Counted from the first letter of the stretch, positions 1 through 10,758 are shown. The stretch is DNA of 64,000 bases from Microstegium vimineum (GCA_022036555.1 CM039140.1:29694473-29758472); one strand, 5' to 3'. The notes: a model not told the origin generated them from the sequence alone. Program-made: numbers and translations.

Positions 1-95
1 ATGCGACCAAATTCAAATTATATCGAAGAATATTGTTCAAAAATGCTTCTATTAATATGTTCCTATGTTTCCTATGATTCCTTAGTGCTTCACAG

Positions 96-690
96 TTGAA
101 AAAACTGGAGATGATGAGAAAGCATGCAAAAACACCATTGTTTCCGGGCTGCCCAATAAGCAAACTGGAAGCCAACATCATGCTATTGGAGTTCAAATCA
201 ATGAATGGGTTGAGTGATAAAGGTTTCGATAACTTGTTAGTTATAGTACATAAACTGTTCCCGGAGGCCGAGTTAGCAGAAAGGACTTACCTTGCGAAGC
301 AAATGATTTGCCCAATTGGCCTCGAGGTTGAGAAAATCCACGCGTGTTCCAACGACTGCATATTGTACCGTGGAGAGAAATACAAAGACTTGGATGCATG
401 TCCCAAGTGTAAAACTCCCCGATACAAGCAAATCTTCTTTGCAAGGGATAACAATACAAATGGAAGACGACATGTAGTATTGCAAGGCAAAAGGAAGATT
501 GTAGGTGTCGACAGAGTGATAGACGAAGAAGAGTACAAAGGTTATGAAGAAATGGCTCCTTTTGGGGCGGACGTTACCCTACATGTCCTGAAGAGGGTGA
601 CGAACCTGCTTACCTCCGGAGTGATCATGATGAGGACATCATTGTGCCTGCACCGTGAATTGTTAGAGTATCATAAACTATGTAATCCTT
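96..690 (+). pseudogene. TNP2 (CACTA transposase) remnant with two internal deletions
   Basis: The frame encodes part of the plant CACTA TNP2 transposase (Transposase_21 family), including the motif CPIGLEVEKIHAC and a CPKC zinc-ligand-like pair near residue 104. It then jumps directly to the C-terminal segment found at 32110-32337 in element B. Against B, about 2270 bp is missing (B 29840-32109) at a GCAA microhomology (428-431 here), and about 430 bp is missing (B ~29052-29483) near position 68. A one-base deletion near 589 (CCTGAAG where B has CCTTGAAG) shifts the last ~35 residues out of frame. No active transposase can be made. In-frame joining across the large deletion makes it look like a 198-residue protein, but it is a deletion product. 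Confidence 0.9.
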
Positions 691-779
691 AATGAAATGT
701 TGTTTTAGTAATTTGCATCGAATTTGAGATCATATGGAGTTGTAGAGATTGATGAGTTGTACCACGTTGTTGATTGATG

Positions 780-1260
780 CGTGCCATGTCAAAAGGAATT
801 CAAAATCTATAAAGAATTAGACCTTGAGTGTATAAGCAGTAATGTAGAGCTCCTCAAAACTAGCAAAAGCTATGTTGGAAGATTTTCAACTTCTATTCAA
901 ATTTTTGGAGTAATTACAAAGGGGGTAATTGAATTTTAAACCTTTATTCAAATTCAAAATGGAATTCAAAAACTATGAAGAATTAGACCTTGAGTGTATA
1001 AGAAATAATGTAGAGCTACTCAAAACTAGCAAAAGCTATGTTGGAAGATTTTCAACTTCTATTCAATTTTTTGGAGTAATTACAAAGGGGGTAATTGAAT
1101 TTTAAACCCTTATTCAAATTCAAAATGGAATTCAAAAACTATAAAGAATTTGAATATGCTACTTCAGCAAAAGTTGTAGAGAATTAAAAATTATGCAACT
1201 TTTATGTTTGGAGTTTTTCAAGTTCTAGTAAAAAATCAGGAGTAATTTTAATTCTAAAGC
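780..1260 (+). repeat. AT-rich 166-bp tandem repeat, 3' flank of TNP2 (element A)
   Basis: Units starting at GAATTAGACCTTGAGTG occur at 814 and 980 (period 166) with a diverged third unit near 1145. The same array, with three good units, follows TNP2 in element B (32482, 32648, 32814), so it is an old part of the element's 3' untranslated region or spacer. Confidence 0.85.
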
Positions 1261-1288
1261 AAAAGACAGATTTAAAAAAATACACACA

Positions 1289-1450
1289 GCACTGCCGGTT
1301 ATAGAGGAACCGGCAGTGATGTGCCTCTATCACTGCCGGTTCTAATAACCAACCGGCAGTGATGCTCCCTCATCACTGTCGGTTCTTCTTACAAACCGGC
1401 ACTGATAGGGCACATCACTGTCGGTTTGTAATAAGAACCGGCAGTGATAT
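1289..1450. repeat. Internal block of CACTGCCGGTT subterminal-type repeats (element A)
   Basis: About seven direct or inverted copies of ATCACTGCCGGTTC-like units alternate, so neighbouring units can pair as hairpins. Such arrays are normally subterminal in CACTA elements, where they bind the TNPA-type protein (family knowledge). Here the block lies in the interior, just upstream of a TATA-like CTATTTAAT (near 1456-1464) and the second transcription unit. Element B has an equivalent block at 32945-33125 ahead of TTTATATAAG. It may act as a promoter-proximal control region (inference). Confidence 0.75.
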
Positions 1451-2122
1451 GCCACCCTATTTAATGAACTGGCACGTGTCTGAAAATTTCAGACGCGCGC
1501 CCGTTCCACACTTATCCATTCTGCCCGAGCCCGAGCTCGCCACTGCACGCCGCCGCCGCCCACTGGACCTCGACGACCTCGACGCCGCAACTGCACGCCG
1601 CTGCCGCCCGCTCTGCTCTGCTCGACTCACGCCGCCGTGAGGACCTCCCTCCACTGCACGCCGCCGCGAGGAGCTCCCTCCACTGCACGCCGCCGGATCC
1701 CCATTTTAAACCCCTTGTTCTCGTCTTCTGCCGGATCCACGTCCAACTTTGCCGGTTATCCACCAATGGGGAGGTACGGTTCGTTCCTCACCCTGCTATC
1801 TTCTTGCTGCCCGATGAGTTAGTTACCTTCACCCAACCGCGCAATGTAGTCACACATTTCTTTTGTCCTTTGTACAGAACTGAGTCGGTAGACTCCCCTG
1901 CTGCCTGCCCACACTGGCAATTTCATCAGCTTCGTCGTCGTCACCTAAGGTATCCACCCTCCACGTTGGCAGCAAACGCCGCCGCCTGACCGACAAGTCA
2001 AGTACTTCAATCCGGACCACTACCTCGCAATGCATGCTTCACCTTATCGTAATGCTCTTAGTCTGATTATGTAGTACCGATAGCGCAGCCATATTAATTT
2101 GCAAGCAAATACTTGTGTTTAG

Positions 2123-3067
2123 ATGAGTCAAGACCGTGCTGCCTAGGATGAGCGCACCCTGTCCATCCTGCTGGATCTAATTCTGGCACAATAAGACCTA
2201 TGCCATTGGGGGACAAAGGGCCAACTTCCACTGGATGGACCAATATTAAAACTGCTTTCAATCAGTCCACTAACCTTGGGTATAGCAGGAAGCAACTCCA
2301 AAACAAGCTTAGCGAGCTGAGACGGTCGTACTTCAATTGGCGTGATGGTAAGAAGCACATTGGGTTAGGCCGTGACCCTGCATCTGGCGAGGTCGCGGTA
2401 GATCCAAGTTGGTATGCCACAAACCATGGGGTACTAACTAATCCTTCCTAGTGTCAATCCACTACCGTCTTTAGGTTTAGGTTAACTAATTGACACCGTT
2501 CCCTTGCATTCATGACGTGCAGGAGAGTAGCCAGCCGGCTGGTCAGAAGTACAAACGCCCACCTTGCTTTGAGCAATTGTTCACCCTATTCGGGCACACA
2601 CACCCCGTGATAGGGGCAACCTGATCTCAGCTGGCGGCCATCAGCCAGATCCCACCCACACTCATGATAGCCCACACATACCTGAAGATCTGTCTGACAA
2701 CCCTCCTGTTGACCACCGCAGTGGTGGCCAGGCGTCTAGACGTCGCACCAGAGAGCATTCTGTTTCCAACCCACCAAGCAAGAAGAGTAGGAAGACACCC
2801 ACGATGGCAGATGCAATGGTTTTTATGCATGAATCTCTGATTGATGGCGCCACCAGGAAAGAGGCCATTGCAAGAACTAGAGCTGATAGGAAAAAGGTCC
2901 TTCAGGTTCTCAGGGAAGACGGCGTCAACGAGGCTGATCCTCTCTTCCACCAGACCCTGGCTGTCACAGCTGACTTGAACCATCGAGAAAACTATCTAGA
3001 TATGTTCTCTATTGTGGGGCGAACTGAGTTCGTGAAGACGATTTGGAGGACCATTAGGAAGGACTAG
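2123..3067 (+). pseudogene. Myb/SANT-like DNA-binding protein, PIF/Harbinger ORF1 type, broken
   Basis: An ATG at 2123 begins MSQDRAA, followed by the hallmark of a Myb/SANT-like domain (DERTLSILLDLILAQ, then TGWTNIKTAFNQ, YSRKQLQNKLSELRRSYF). The conserved Trp is replaced by TAG (2144-2146 region), a Gln codon has become TAA just before 2190, and a frame change follows near 2210. An intron probably separates the domain (to ~2450) from a second exon (~2521-3067) with a basic KKSRKTP stretch and a C-terminal helical region ending IRKD at a stop. PIF/Harbinger elements typically encode such a Myb-like ORF1 that partners the transposase. Both stops are explicable as G:C to A:T transitions. No function remains. 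Confidence 0.75.
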
Positions 3068-3393
3068 TAGCGCTACGACTCGACAGCGTGGCAGTCACAA
3101 GTGTATCAGTTTTCCTTCATGAGTGTATCTGTTACTGTTTTGTTTATTTTTCATGTACTAGTCAGTCTTGTTACCTACAATGTAATATGGTGCAAAACTA
3201 TTCGTTCGGTTGTGTAATAAGTCGTGTGACTGAACTACTTGTTGCTAGATATGTCACGCATGGTTTAAATTACATGTTCAGAGTTTGCTGATTGTTCTTC
3301 GTCACATCTATTAATGTCCTGTATGCATGGAACTATGGCGCATGCAGCCTTGTTGCTTATGGTTTCTGAACTAATGAACCGTTTGTTTTTCAG

Positions 3394-4620
3394 GCGGCCC
3401 AAGGTGATGGATGTCGAAACTGAGGAAGATGTGGACAAGCAGACAATGACGCAGGTCCTATTTGCGTTGACAGTGATACAGGAGCTCCAGGCACAATAGC
3501 AAGGCACGGTAAACCCTGCAGCTCTAATACCTAGACTGACTGGGGCTCAATGGATGCAACTGAATTTGAATAACCCTACAAGGTGTTTTGATAATTTGCG
3601 GATGACACCGGATGTTTTTATGAACCTGGCAAGTTGCTTCAGTTTGGGCTACGTGGAACAAATGAATTTTCTTCTGTAGAAGCCTTGGGTTTGTACGTGT
3701 GGACCTGCGCTCACGGGGCTGCCATTAGAGAGTGTCAGGATAGATTTGAAAGGTCTTTAGATACACTAAGTAGGAAGACAACATTTGTGGCAAAACTCAT
3801 GTTTAGGTGGGCTAAGACTGTTTTATGTCCAGTGGATCCGACATATGGAGGTGTGTATGACGAACTTGTGCCATATCGACCATGGTTTGATGGTTGCATT
3901 GAGGCAATTGATGGCACACACATAAAAGTAGAAGTCAGTCAAGCTGTCAAAAATGATTTCATTAACACGAAAGGTCAAGCTTCGTTCAATGTCTGCGCCA
4001 TTGTGGACATGCATGGCCGATTCACTTATGTTGCGGCCGGGAAAGCGGGCGCTTGTCACGACATGGCAGTTTTGAGGGAGTGTTTGCAGGATCCTTGTTT
4101 CCCCCATCCTCCTCAGGGTATTGCATGCTACTAACATCTACAATCCACATGCTTATACATGTTCTGTACATATGTTGTATCACTAACCTTTAATTTGGAA
4201 TTGGTCATTTGTTGTAGGACGCTATTACCTGGCGGACGCTGGGTACATGCAGCGGGAAGGATTCATGACCCCATATCGGAATACAAGGTACCATTTGCAT
4301 GAATTCGAAGGTGTTGATGCAGGCATGTTAAATAAACAAGAGAAGTTTAATTATGTGCACAGCCGCCTGCGGCATGTCATAGAGCGTCGTTTTGGGGTTA
4401 TCAAAGAAAGGTGGAAACTCCTGGAGGGGTTGCCTGGTTATTCCAGGGAAAAGCAAGCATGAGTCCTGATTTCAATTTTTGCAATGGACAATTACTTGTG
4501 GGAAATTAACCATGGATTAGGTACCATGTATTCTGTTACCGAATGGGTTCACTTCAATGCTGCCGCTGGAACAAGTGACATAAGGGAGTTAGCTGCCACT
4601 GCTATTTGGGGTATGCGATG
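3394..4620 (+). pseudogene. PIF/Harbinger-type DDE transposase (HARBI1/ALP1-like nuclease), broken
   Basis: Residues typical of the DDE_Tnp_4 nuclease fold are visible: first Asp in IEAIDGTHI (codon 3910-3912), second Asp in GACHDMAVL (~4060) and Glu in HVIERRFGVIKERW (~4375-4410). An intron of ~100 bp (about 4118-4217, GT...TAG) splits CFPHPPQ from GRYYLADAGY, as in related genes. Lesions: TAG at ~3497 after QELQAQ, a one-base loss near 3633 separating MTPDVFMNLAS from LQFGLRGTNEF, and TGA at 4460-4462 followed in the same frame by VLISIFAMDNYLWE. It lies downstream of the Myb/SANT relic in the same direction, inside a CACTA-ended element, which is unusual. No PIF-type terminal repeats or TTA duplications were recognised. 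Confidence 0.85.
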
Positions 4621-5069
4621 AAGGTCAGACGTCTGTGTATGAAGGTGTGTAACGTGCATTGTAGGTTTAGTTTTGCACGAATTGGTTGACCACCAAGTGT
4701 TGTTAGTTGGTGTGTGTATGAAAGTGTTGTACGTGCATTGTAGGTTTAGTTATGCACAAATTTTGTAGAGCATGAAGTGCTGGTAGATGGCATTGCAATT
4801 GGCTGGAATTGGGTGCAATTAGGTGCTGCCACATAATTTATTTTGTCGCCAATTTGTGGACAATAGTTTAATTTATAATTATGGTGTAATGGGTTCTTTG
4901 GACTTCGACTCTAATTATATGTTGTAATCTCATTTGTATGTACAATAAGTTTAAGACACATCTATGAATTTCTGTAATATAAATGTTAACGGTTTCTGTA
5001 ATATAATGTTGATGGTTTCTGTAATATAATGTTGATGGTTTCTGTAATAAATGTAAATTACAAAAATTA
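4621..5069. other. AT-rich spacer with short tandem repeats, no gene seen
   Basis: Contains two near-copies of a GTGTGTATGAAGGTG...CATTGTAGGTTTAGTT segment (~4633-4675 and ~4710-4752) and three tandem copies of GGTTTCTGTAATATAATGTTGAT (about 4990-5050). No coding potential. Confidence 0.6.
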
Positions 5070-5318
5070 AATCACTGCCGGATCACATAGAACCGGCAGT
5101 GATATCCTACATTCACTGTCGGTTGGTTATGCCAAACCGACAGTGATGGCTTGGGCTCATCACTGCTGATTCGCCAGTGCCGGTTCAAAAACCGTCACTG
5201 AAGGGGGTTTTGAACCGGCACTGTTTGCCGTTTCTGTAGTAGTGCAGTGCCGGTTCAAAAACCGCCACTGAAGAAGGGTTTTGAACCGGCACTGTTTGCC
5301 GTTTCTGTAGTAGTAGTG
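5070..5318. repeat. CACTA 3' terminus with subterminal repeats; terminal ~70 bp duplicated in tandem
   Basis: Subterminal CACTGCCGG/CCGGCAGTG units lead into a terminal module (CAGTGCCGGTTCAAAAACCG ... TTTCTGTAGTAGTG) that occurs twice, at 5175-5244 and 5245-5318. Each module is itself a hairpin (GTGCCGGTTCAAAA with TTTTGAACCGGCAC). The second copy ends CTGTAGTAGTAGTG, one TAG longer than the first. Confidence 0.85.
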
Positions 5319-5399
5319 ATGGATGGTTACCTCCTGCGCGTGCATGCCCGTCCTATGCTTTGGAATTCGGCATCGATCGATCAATCCAGCGGCATCTTC

Positions 5400-6640
5400 C
5401 GACACCTGCTGTACGCGTGTCGAGTTGGGTATGGACGGGCAAGAGACCATCGATGGTGCGCACTGGCCAGTCATATGATGCAATAGCGCATCATCATATG
5501 ACTGGTTCTACATACCTTATAGTTAGAAACCTACAGAGTACGTGCAATAGTGGGCACTAGCTGACCGTCATTTCTTCTTTTGTGGTCTGAAAAAAAAAAA
5601 AAAAAGGAGAAAAGAATTGTCAGCAGCACGCTGAGAGTAGTACACTATATGCAGTGATCGATAAACCGAGGGCACTCATCCGCCTAGTAGCAAGCTATAT
5701 ACGTAGCATTCATCATCATATAAAATATATATATATCAGGTCTACATATATATGCTGAGGACATACGACACGTGTCGACATGATGTGGTCCTCCTATATA
5801 TGCTAGCTACATACAAGCTACTACAGGGATCGATCCTCTCTCTCCTAGAGAAAAGCTACAGCACTACTAGTACACTATTGCATACAACAAATGCTGCTCA
5901 AAGCCGCTGATGTGTCGCGAAAATACTTTTAACCAGGAACATATGTATATATGCGTACATTGCTACTTGATTGATCTCGGCCGGGAGCATTATATTTTTA
6001 CCGCAATTATTCACTATTTTCAATGAGGAAATGTATCTTTAAGTTTTCACAAGTACTACTCCCTCCACATTCTGATCACCATATTTCGAGTTGGGTATGG
6101 GCAAGAGACGATCAATACAATGGTGCGCACCAGTCATTTCATGCATCAGCATCATATATTAGTGCAATTTAATAGTGCCCACTGGCACGGCCGTCATTAA
6201 TTTTTTCTTTACACGTCGTCTACTCAACAATCGAAATTGTCAGCAGCTAGCACACTGAGACGACCGTCGTCCTACAGGCTATATGCGATCTACAAAGGAG
6301 AAGGGACGACCGAGAGGAGGACACTCACAAACCCGACCACTGTCAAGCTAGCTATATGCTGAGGAGATACGACGTGTCGACATGATGTGGTGCATGGCTA
6401 CGGCCTACAGTACCCTTCACAGCATTGATCATCACAAGCTAGCTGCTATATATAGTTGGCTTTTCTTTATTTTCTTTTTATTTTTTTGACAATGACAAGC
6501 TATATAGTTGGCTTTATTCCTCCTAGCTAGCTACTAGCTAGATACAAGCTACAACACTAAGTACATTATTGCACACAACAAATGCTGCTGCTATGATGTG
6601 TCGCACAAGAAAGAATGTGTTGAATATGTTCCAAATTAAT
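5400..6640. repeat. Old tandem duplication, two ~0.6-0.7 kb copies, non-coding
   Basis: Shared landmarks in the same order: CGAGTTGGGTATGG (5420 / 6089), GGTGCGCAC then CAGTCAT (~5455 / ~6122), TTGTCAGCAGC (~5620 / ~6236), GCTGAGGA.ATACGAC..GTGTCGACATGATGTGG (~5752 / ~6358) and ACAACAAATGCTGCT (~5885 / ~6576). The copies are diverged by many substitutions and indels. No reading frame is conserved between them. A 17-base A run sits near 5588. Confidence 0.75.
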
Positions 6641-6890
6641 ACTCCAAGACAAAGTTCGGACTTCTACGGTACATATACCTGTCGCTAGAATTCCACCGAG
6701 ATTAAGTCTTTCATTATTCTTGTAAGCCGTCGCACGACGTTGTAACCGACTCTTGATAATAATGAGGAGTGTTTGCTAGCTGACGCCTGTGGTTTTTCCT
6801 CTTCGTATTAAAGGGGTTTTTCACGTTAAATCTTGTGTCTCCCTGTGGTTTAATCTTATGTTCTTCGCCGTATATCCGCCGTCATTCCCA
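6617..6890 (-). repeat. LTR-like dispersed repeat fragment (inverse copy of 46470-46800)
   Basis: On the minus strand this reads GACACAAGATTTAACGTG, then AAAAACCACAGG, AACACTCCTCATTATTATCA, CTAGCGACAGG and TTTGTCTTGGAG, in the same order as the plus strand of 46490-46790. The left copy lacks about 60 bp present in the right copy. The 'acacaagatttaacgtgg' signature recalls plant LTR-retrotransposon termini (recollection, not verified). No coding remains. Confidence 0.6.
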
Positions 6891-7569
6891 ACAGAACGTG
6901 GTCTACTTAACTCCAATGGGAATGCATGGATTAACATACTCCCTCCTCTTTCTGATCATCATATGAGAAGAAAAGCCATGTACGGCAGTCCGGATCTCGC
7001 CAAATCAGTGCACGTACGGTTGAAGAATTGTATTAATTAATTAAGGACCGCACTAACGCCTGCACGCGCAGGAAACACCGTATCCGACTGCACACTTTAT
7101 TTTTGGAAAGCAACCAAACCCACTTGCCAGATAAAGAAAGAAGCGGGAGCAGAAGAGCTCCGCCGCGCGCTTACGTACGGACGCGCGTCAAACAAGCGTG
7201 GCCCCAAGCCTAGTCCATCGGAAAAAGCAAATTCACAAGCTCATCTCGTTCTACCTGAACATTTTTAACTTCCACATAGTAACAGCTATTCCCCACCATT
7301 TTGTTCAAGAAAAAAATCTCATGCATCATCCAGAAAACCACATAACCCAAGATCATCAAAGAAAAATAGCATACATTCAACGTTAAACAAGTGTTGAGGC
7401 AAAAGTATCAACTATAATGTGCATTTGAAAGTCAGAATAATGCATTTTCTATGCTTCTTCCCTTCATATGTCCACTCCAAGATTCTTCATGGTGATTACC
7501 TTCATATATTCTGTTGCAAACTAAAACTGCTACAGTAGCAAAACTAAATTGCTTGTAACTATTGAAGAA
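6891..7569. other. No gene recognised
   Basis: Mixed-composition sequence with short unsupported frames; no domain, repeat family or promoter recognised. Confidence 0.5.
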
Positions 7570-8061
7570 AAAGCTTTGTAGGGGTTGAAGTGTTCAGCCA
7601 AGTCCATATACAGGATTCATAGAAAGGACCACGTCCCTGCAAACAAGAGGGAAAACATTAGGATGCAAGACAGTGAATTTACTAGATTCTAGTTGAGAAC
7701 CAAACAAAAAGCGTTGTTTGACCGAAAAATTGAAAGAAACAATTGGCCAATAGAATTGTGCATGACATTTTTCATTTTCTAGATAAGGAGCCTTTTTCTG
7801 TAACCTTACATGTGTGCCATGATCAGAATTAAACCATTTTAATTCTATAGAAAAAAAAACAATGGCACAACACATTCTTGATTAGGAGAAGGAAACTAAC
7901 TTGGTGAGCCATGTCCTGTTCATAACAAGAACGGAGCAAAGTGTACAACATTAACCCATAGTCTCTGTAAACGGGTAGGAGTGCAGTGTGCCAATCACCG
8001 CAATGAATACCAAAATTCCATCTCCACAGCACACACCACCATATGGAGCGTGCCAAGGAAC
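7570..8061 (-). pseudogene. Starch synthase (GT5, SSII-like) two-exon pseudogene fragment
   Basis: Minus-strand exon A (8061-7901) follows a good acceptor (CCTGCAG) and encodes, across one frame change, VPWHAPYGGVC-GDG-LVFIA then DWHTALLPVY and RDYGLM. This is the conserved block of granule/soluble starch synthases preceding the exon end at ..AHQ. The codons for LKAY between VY and RD are missing, and one base is lost before DWHTALL. A GT donor follows MAHQ. Exon B begins at 7636 after TTTGCAG with GGACGTGGTCC (GRGP), then a frame change before YMDLAEHF. Upstream and downstream exons of a full gene (seven or more expected) are not visible. Clearly dead; most likely a transposed or duplicated fragment of a starch synthase II gene. 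Subfamily assignment is from memory of the family. Confidence 0.8.
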
Positions 8062-9736
8062 CTGCAGGTTATGGAGTAGTCACATATATAGCAGAACGAA
8101 GAAATGCCTGCCAAAAAATGAAGAAATGCCAAAACACAATTACAAATTTGGTAATCAGATGTAGAAATACTTGACTGTGAAAGAAGAAATGCTACAAAAA
8201 AGGTAGTCTACAACTAGCTAAGGTAGTGGTAAACACAAGGACCAGTTGTAACATGTGCTATATTAAACATGAATGCATATAGAATCTGACTGCGACTCGT
8301 AATGGTAGCACACGCTGCTTGATGGGCTTGACCTCGGTTTTATCTGTCAATTACTTGAACCACTATCTGTTATGTAGGTGGCCTCCTAGTTTAACTGACG
8401 TAGCAAGGTCAGAACTCCCAGAAATTTACTATCATTGCTCTGCTGCCATAGAACAAAAATGATGTCAGATAAAGTTGGTAGGCTGTAGTAAAATGCTTAG
8501 CTTGAACTGAATAAATGCTCGGGCAAAATAAATAAACTGCTTAGTCATAACTAAATAAATGCTAGACTGAAAAAACCGTGAATATTGCATCAAATTATTA
8601 TAAAGTAACTGAACATTGCATTCAAATTAGTATAATACTGCTAGTAGTGCTAGTTTTTTCTCACAAAGTGATACAAAAGAAGGTTGGGGCTGGGCTCGGC
8701 TCCCCCCACAAAATTTTCAGAGTTTGTTCAGTTTAGGGCAGCACCACAAAATTCTAAAATAACTACTGGACAGTGGGAGAATGCTTTGCTTTGTGGGTCT
8801 GGGAGCGAGTTTGACCCTGGTGGCAAAGCTGCTTGGCTGGTGGCTGCGACTCATGATCGTAGCATAAATGCGGAGTCGCGTAGGGCAGGGACAGAGGAAG
8901 ATTGAGAGCAACTGGAGAATCAAGGATGAAATAGATAAAACCCAAGAAATCTACTCAAACTACTAAATGCTACTATAAATGTCCTTATTACTGGACAGGG
9001 GAAACACGGTTCCTTTTACCCTCAACATTTCTTGTACCCTGAATAGGAGAAGTCAAATGTAAAATGCTTAAGAAAATAGGGAAAAATGCTACATGGGGTA
9101 CACATAAATCCAGAAAAGATGCAACATCATTGTGAGAATCTTGAAAACTGTAGTCCAGAAGTGGAATCTAATGAAATCTATGATGTAGTAGAATGGACTT
9201 AATGCTAAATTTAGATAATACAGGGAAGTGCCAAAAATATGTAGGATACCACCTACGTCTGAAACAACATCAGATATCTATCTCATTTAGAGTTTCTGAT
9301 ATTGTGCACTCTGGATGGATAACACACAAACCCACTAAATTAGTTGCTTTGAATCCCTTCCCCACCCACTTAGATTAACTTAACCAAATCAAGTAGCTGA
9401 CCAGCACTTCTACAGAGCACACAAGAACCAAAAAAAAAACAAAAATGTCATGTGAGCTTAGTTACATAGTCTTCCTGCTCTCTACCAACCACACATCAGC
9501 AAGCAATCAAATAGTCAAGATCTTGACAAAATGAAATTGTATTCATGTGTTAACATGGCCACCTATAATTAATCTGATTACTTAGGAGCCCTACAATCTA
9601 TCAACGAGAAAAACAAAATCCGAAATGTGTGCAATACAGAACTATTGCGTCTACCGAGAAAGCACCAGATTCACATGAAACATATGGCAAGCTAGAAAGA
9701 TATTGGGTAGCTAACCAACCAGAAAGCAAAGAGAAG
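8062..9736. other. No gene recognised
   Basis: AT-rich with scattered TGCTA-containing simple motifs ('aaatgcta' recurs many times). No further starch synthase exon was recognised upstream of the pseudogene. Short frames lack domains or splice context. Confidence 0.5.
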
Positions 9737-9894
9737 GAACTTGTCAGGTACAAAGGTAAGGGGTACCCTAAACCCTTCGATAATTTAACGCTTGACATAA
9801 CAACCATTTTTAAGACAGGATCCAATCGGCCACCCAAGTCCACAAAGAAAGGCCCACCACACGAAGGCCCACCACACCGGCCACAACGACCAGT

Positions 9895-10190
9895 CGGGAG
9901 TCGGCCCACCTCGACGCCGAATGACGGACCAGGGGTCGAACGAACGACCCCTCCGACTCCACCTCGACGCCGAATGACGGACCAGGGGTCGAACGAACGA
10001 CCCATCGGGCTCCACCTCGACGCCGAATGATGGACCAGGGGTCGAACGAATGACCCCTCCGCCTCTACCTCGACGCCGAATGACGGATCAGGGGTCGAAC
10101 GAACGACCCCCCGACTCCGCCTCTACTTCGACCCCTCCGACTCCGCCTCTACCCCGAATGACGGACGGGGGGTCGAACGAACGACCCCCG
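9895..10190. repeat. LTR-internal minisatellite, ~55-65 bp units
   Basis: Four or five units of GAATGACGGACCAGGGGTCG followed by AACGAACGACCCC and a CTCCGACTCCACCTCGACGCC-like spacer. The homologous array appears in inverse orientation at 13390-13700 and 21350-21650. It lies upstream of the TATA box, that is, in U3. Confidence 0.85.
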
Positions 10191-10758
10191 GCGGGAAGCT
10201 CGATCTACTCAACTGCTCCCAGTATGGGTTAAAGGAGACCCGACGCACTTACTCCCGCCTAACACCATGGGCGCCCACTACCACAGTCAAATCCATCAAC
10301 TCACCACCATGTCCCGGACCTCCGTCAACTGTGCCGCCGCTGTAACCATGTCGCGAGTACGGACTCCAGAAGCACCCCTCGAGACGAGAACAGGACGGCC
10401 CTCGACGACGTCTTCAGGGATACGACAAGGCCACGCAGGTCTCGACCCCTCCCCTCGACCGAGGGGCTCGACCCTTGTCTCCAACCACTCCAGTATGGGG
10501 CCTGTCCCATCCATCCCGTCCCGCTTCAACTGTGGGACTCGCGCCCGTCTACGGAAGGTCGACCCTTCTGTGCCGCAACGTGCAGCAACGTCCTGTCTAC
10601 TGTCACCATGCCCCGCAGCACCGGAAGGACAGGAAGACCACGCCGCCACAGTGATCGACGTCCCCTCGCCAACACTATGCCACGCCAACACTATGCCGCG
10701 GACACGCTTCCCATGCTACAACAGTTTAGGACCCTGTACTCTCAGGCCTCCCCTTGGT

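Larger units (their letters stand above)
1..5318 (+). mobile_element. CACTA (En/Spm) element A, 3' portion; 5' end lies outside the window
   Basis: The stretch is bounded on the right by the inverted CACTA terminus (reads TTTCTGTAGTAGTG at 5231-5244, and again in altered form ending 5318). It contains a TNP2 transposase remnant (96-690), an AT-rich tandem repeat, a block of CACTGCCGGTT-type subterminal repeats (1289-1450) and a second, PIF/Harbinger-like transcription unit (2123-4620). Sequence 1-95 matches 28980 onward of element B, so the two are copies of one family. No target-site duplication can be tested because the 5' end is not present. Seen: termini, repeats, homology with B. Inferred: that 1-5318 is one element. 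Confidence 0.8.

Noticed and set aside
9895..10260. Several short plus-strand proteins in the solo LTR
   Set aside because: Arise from the minisatellite; the frames are not shared by other LTR copies as proteins.
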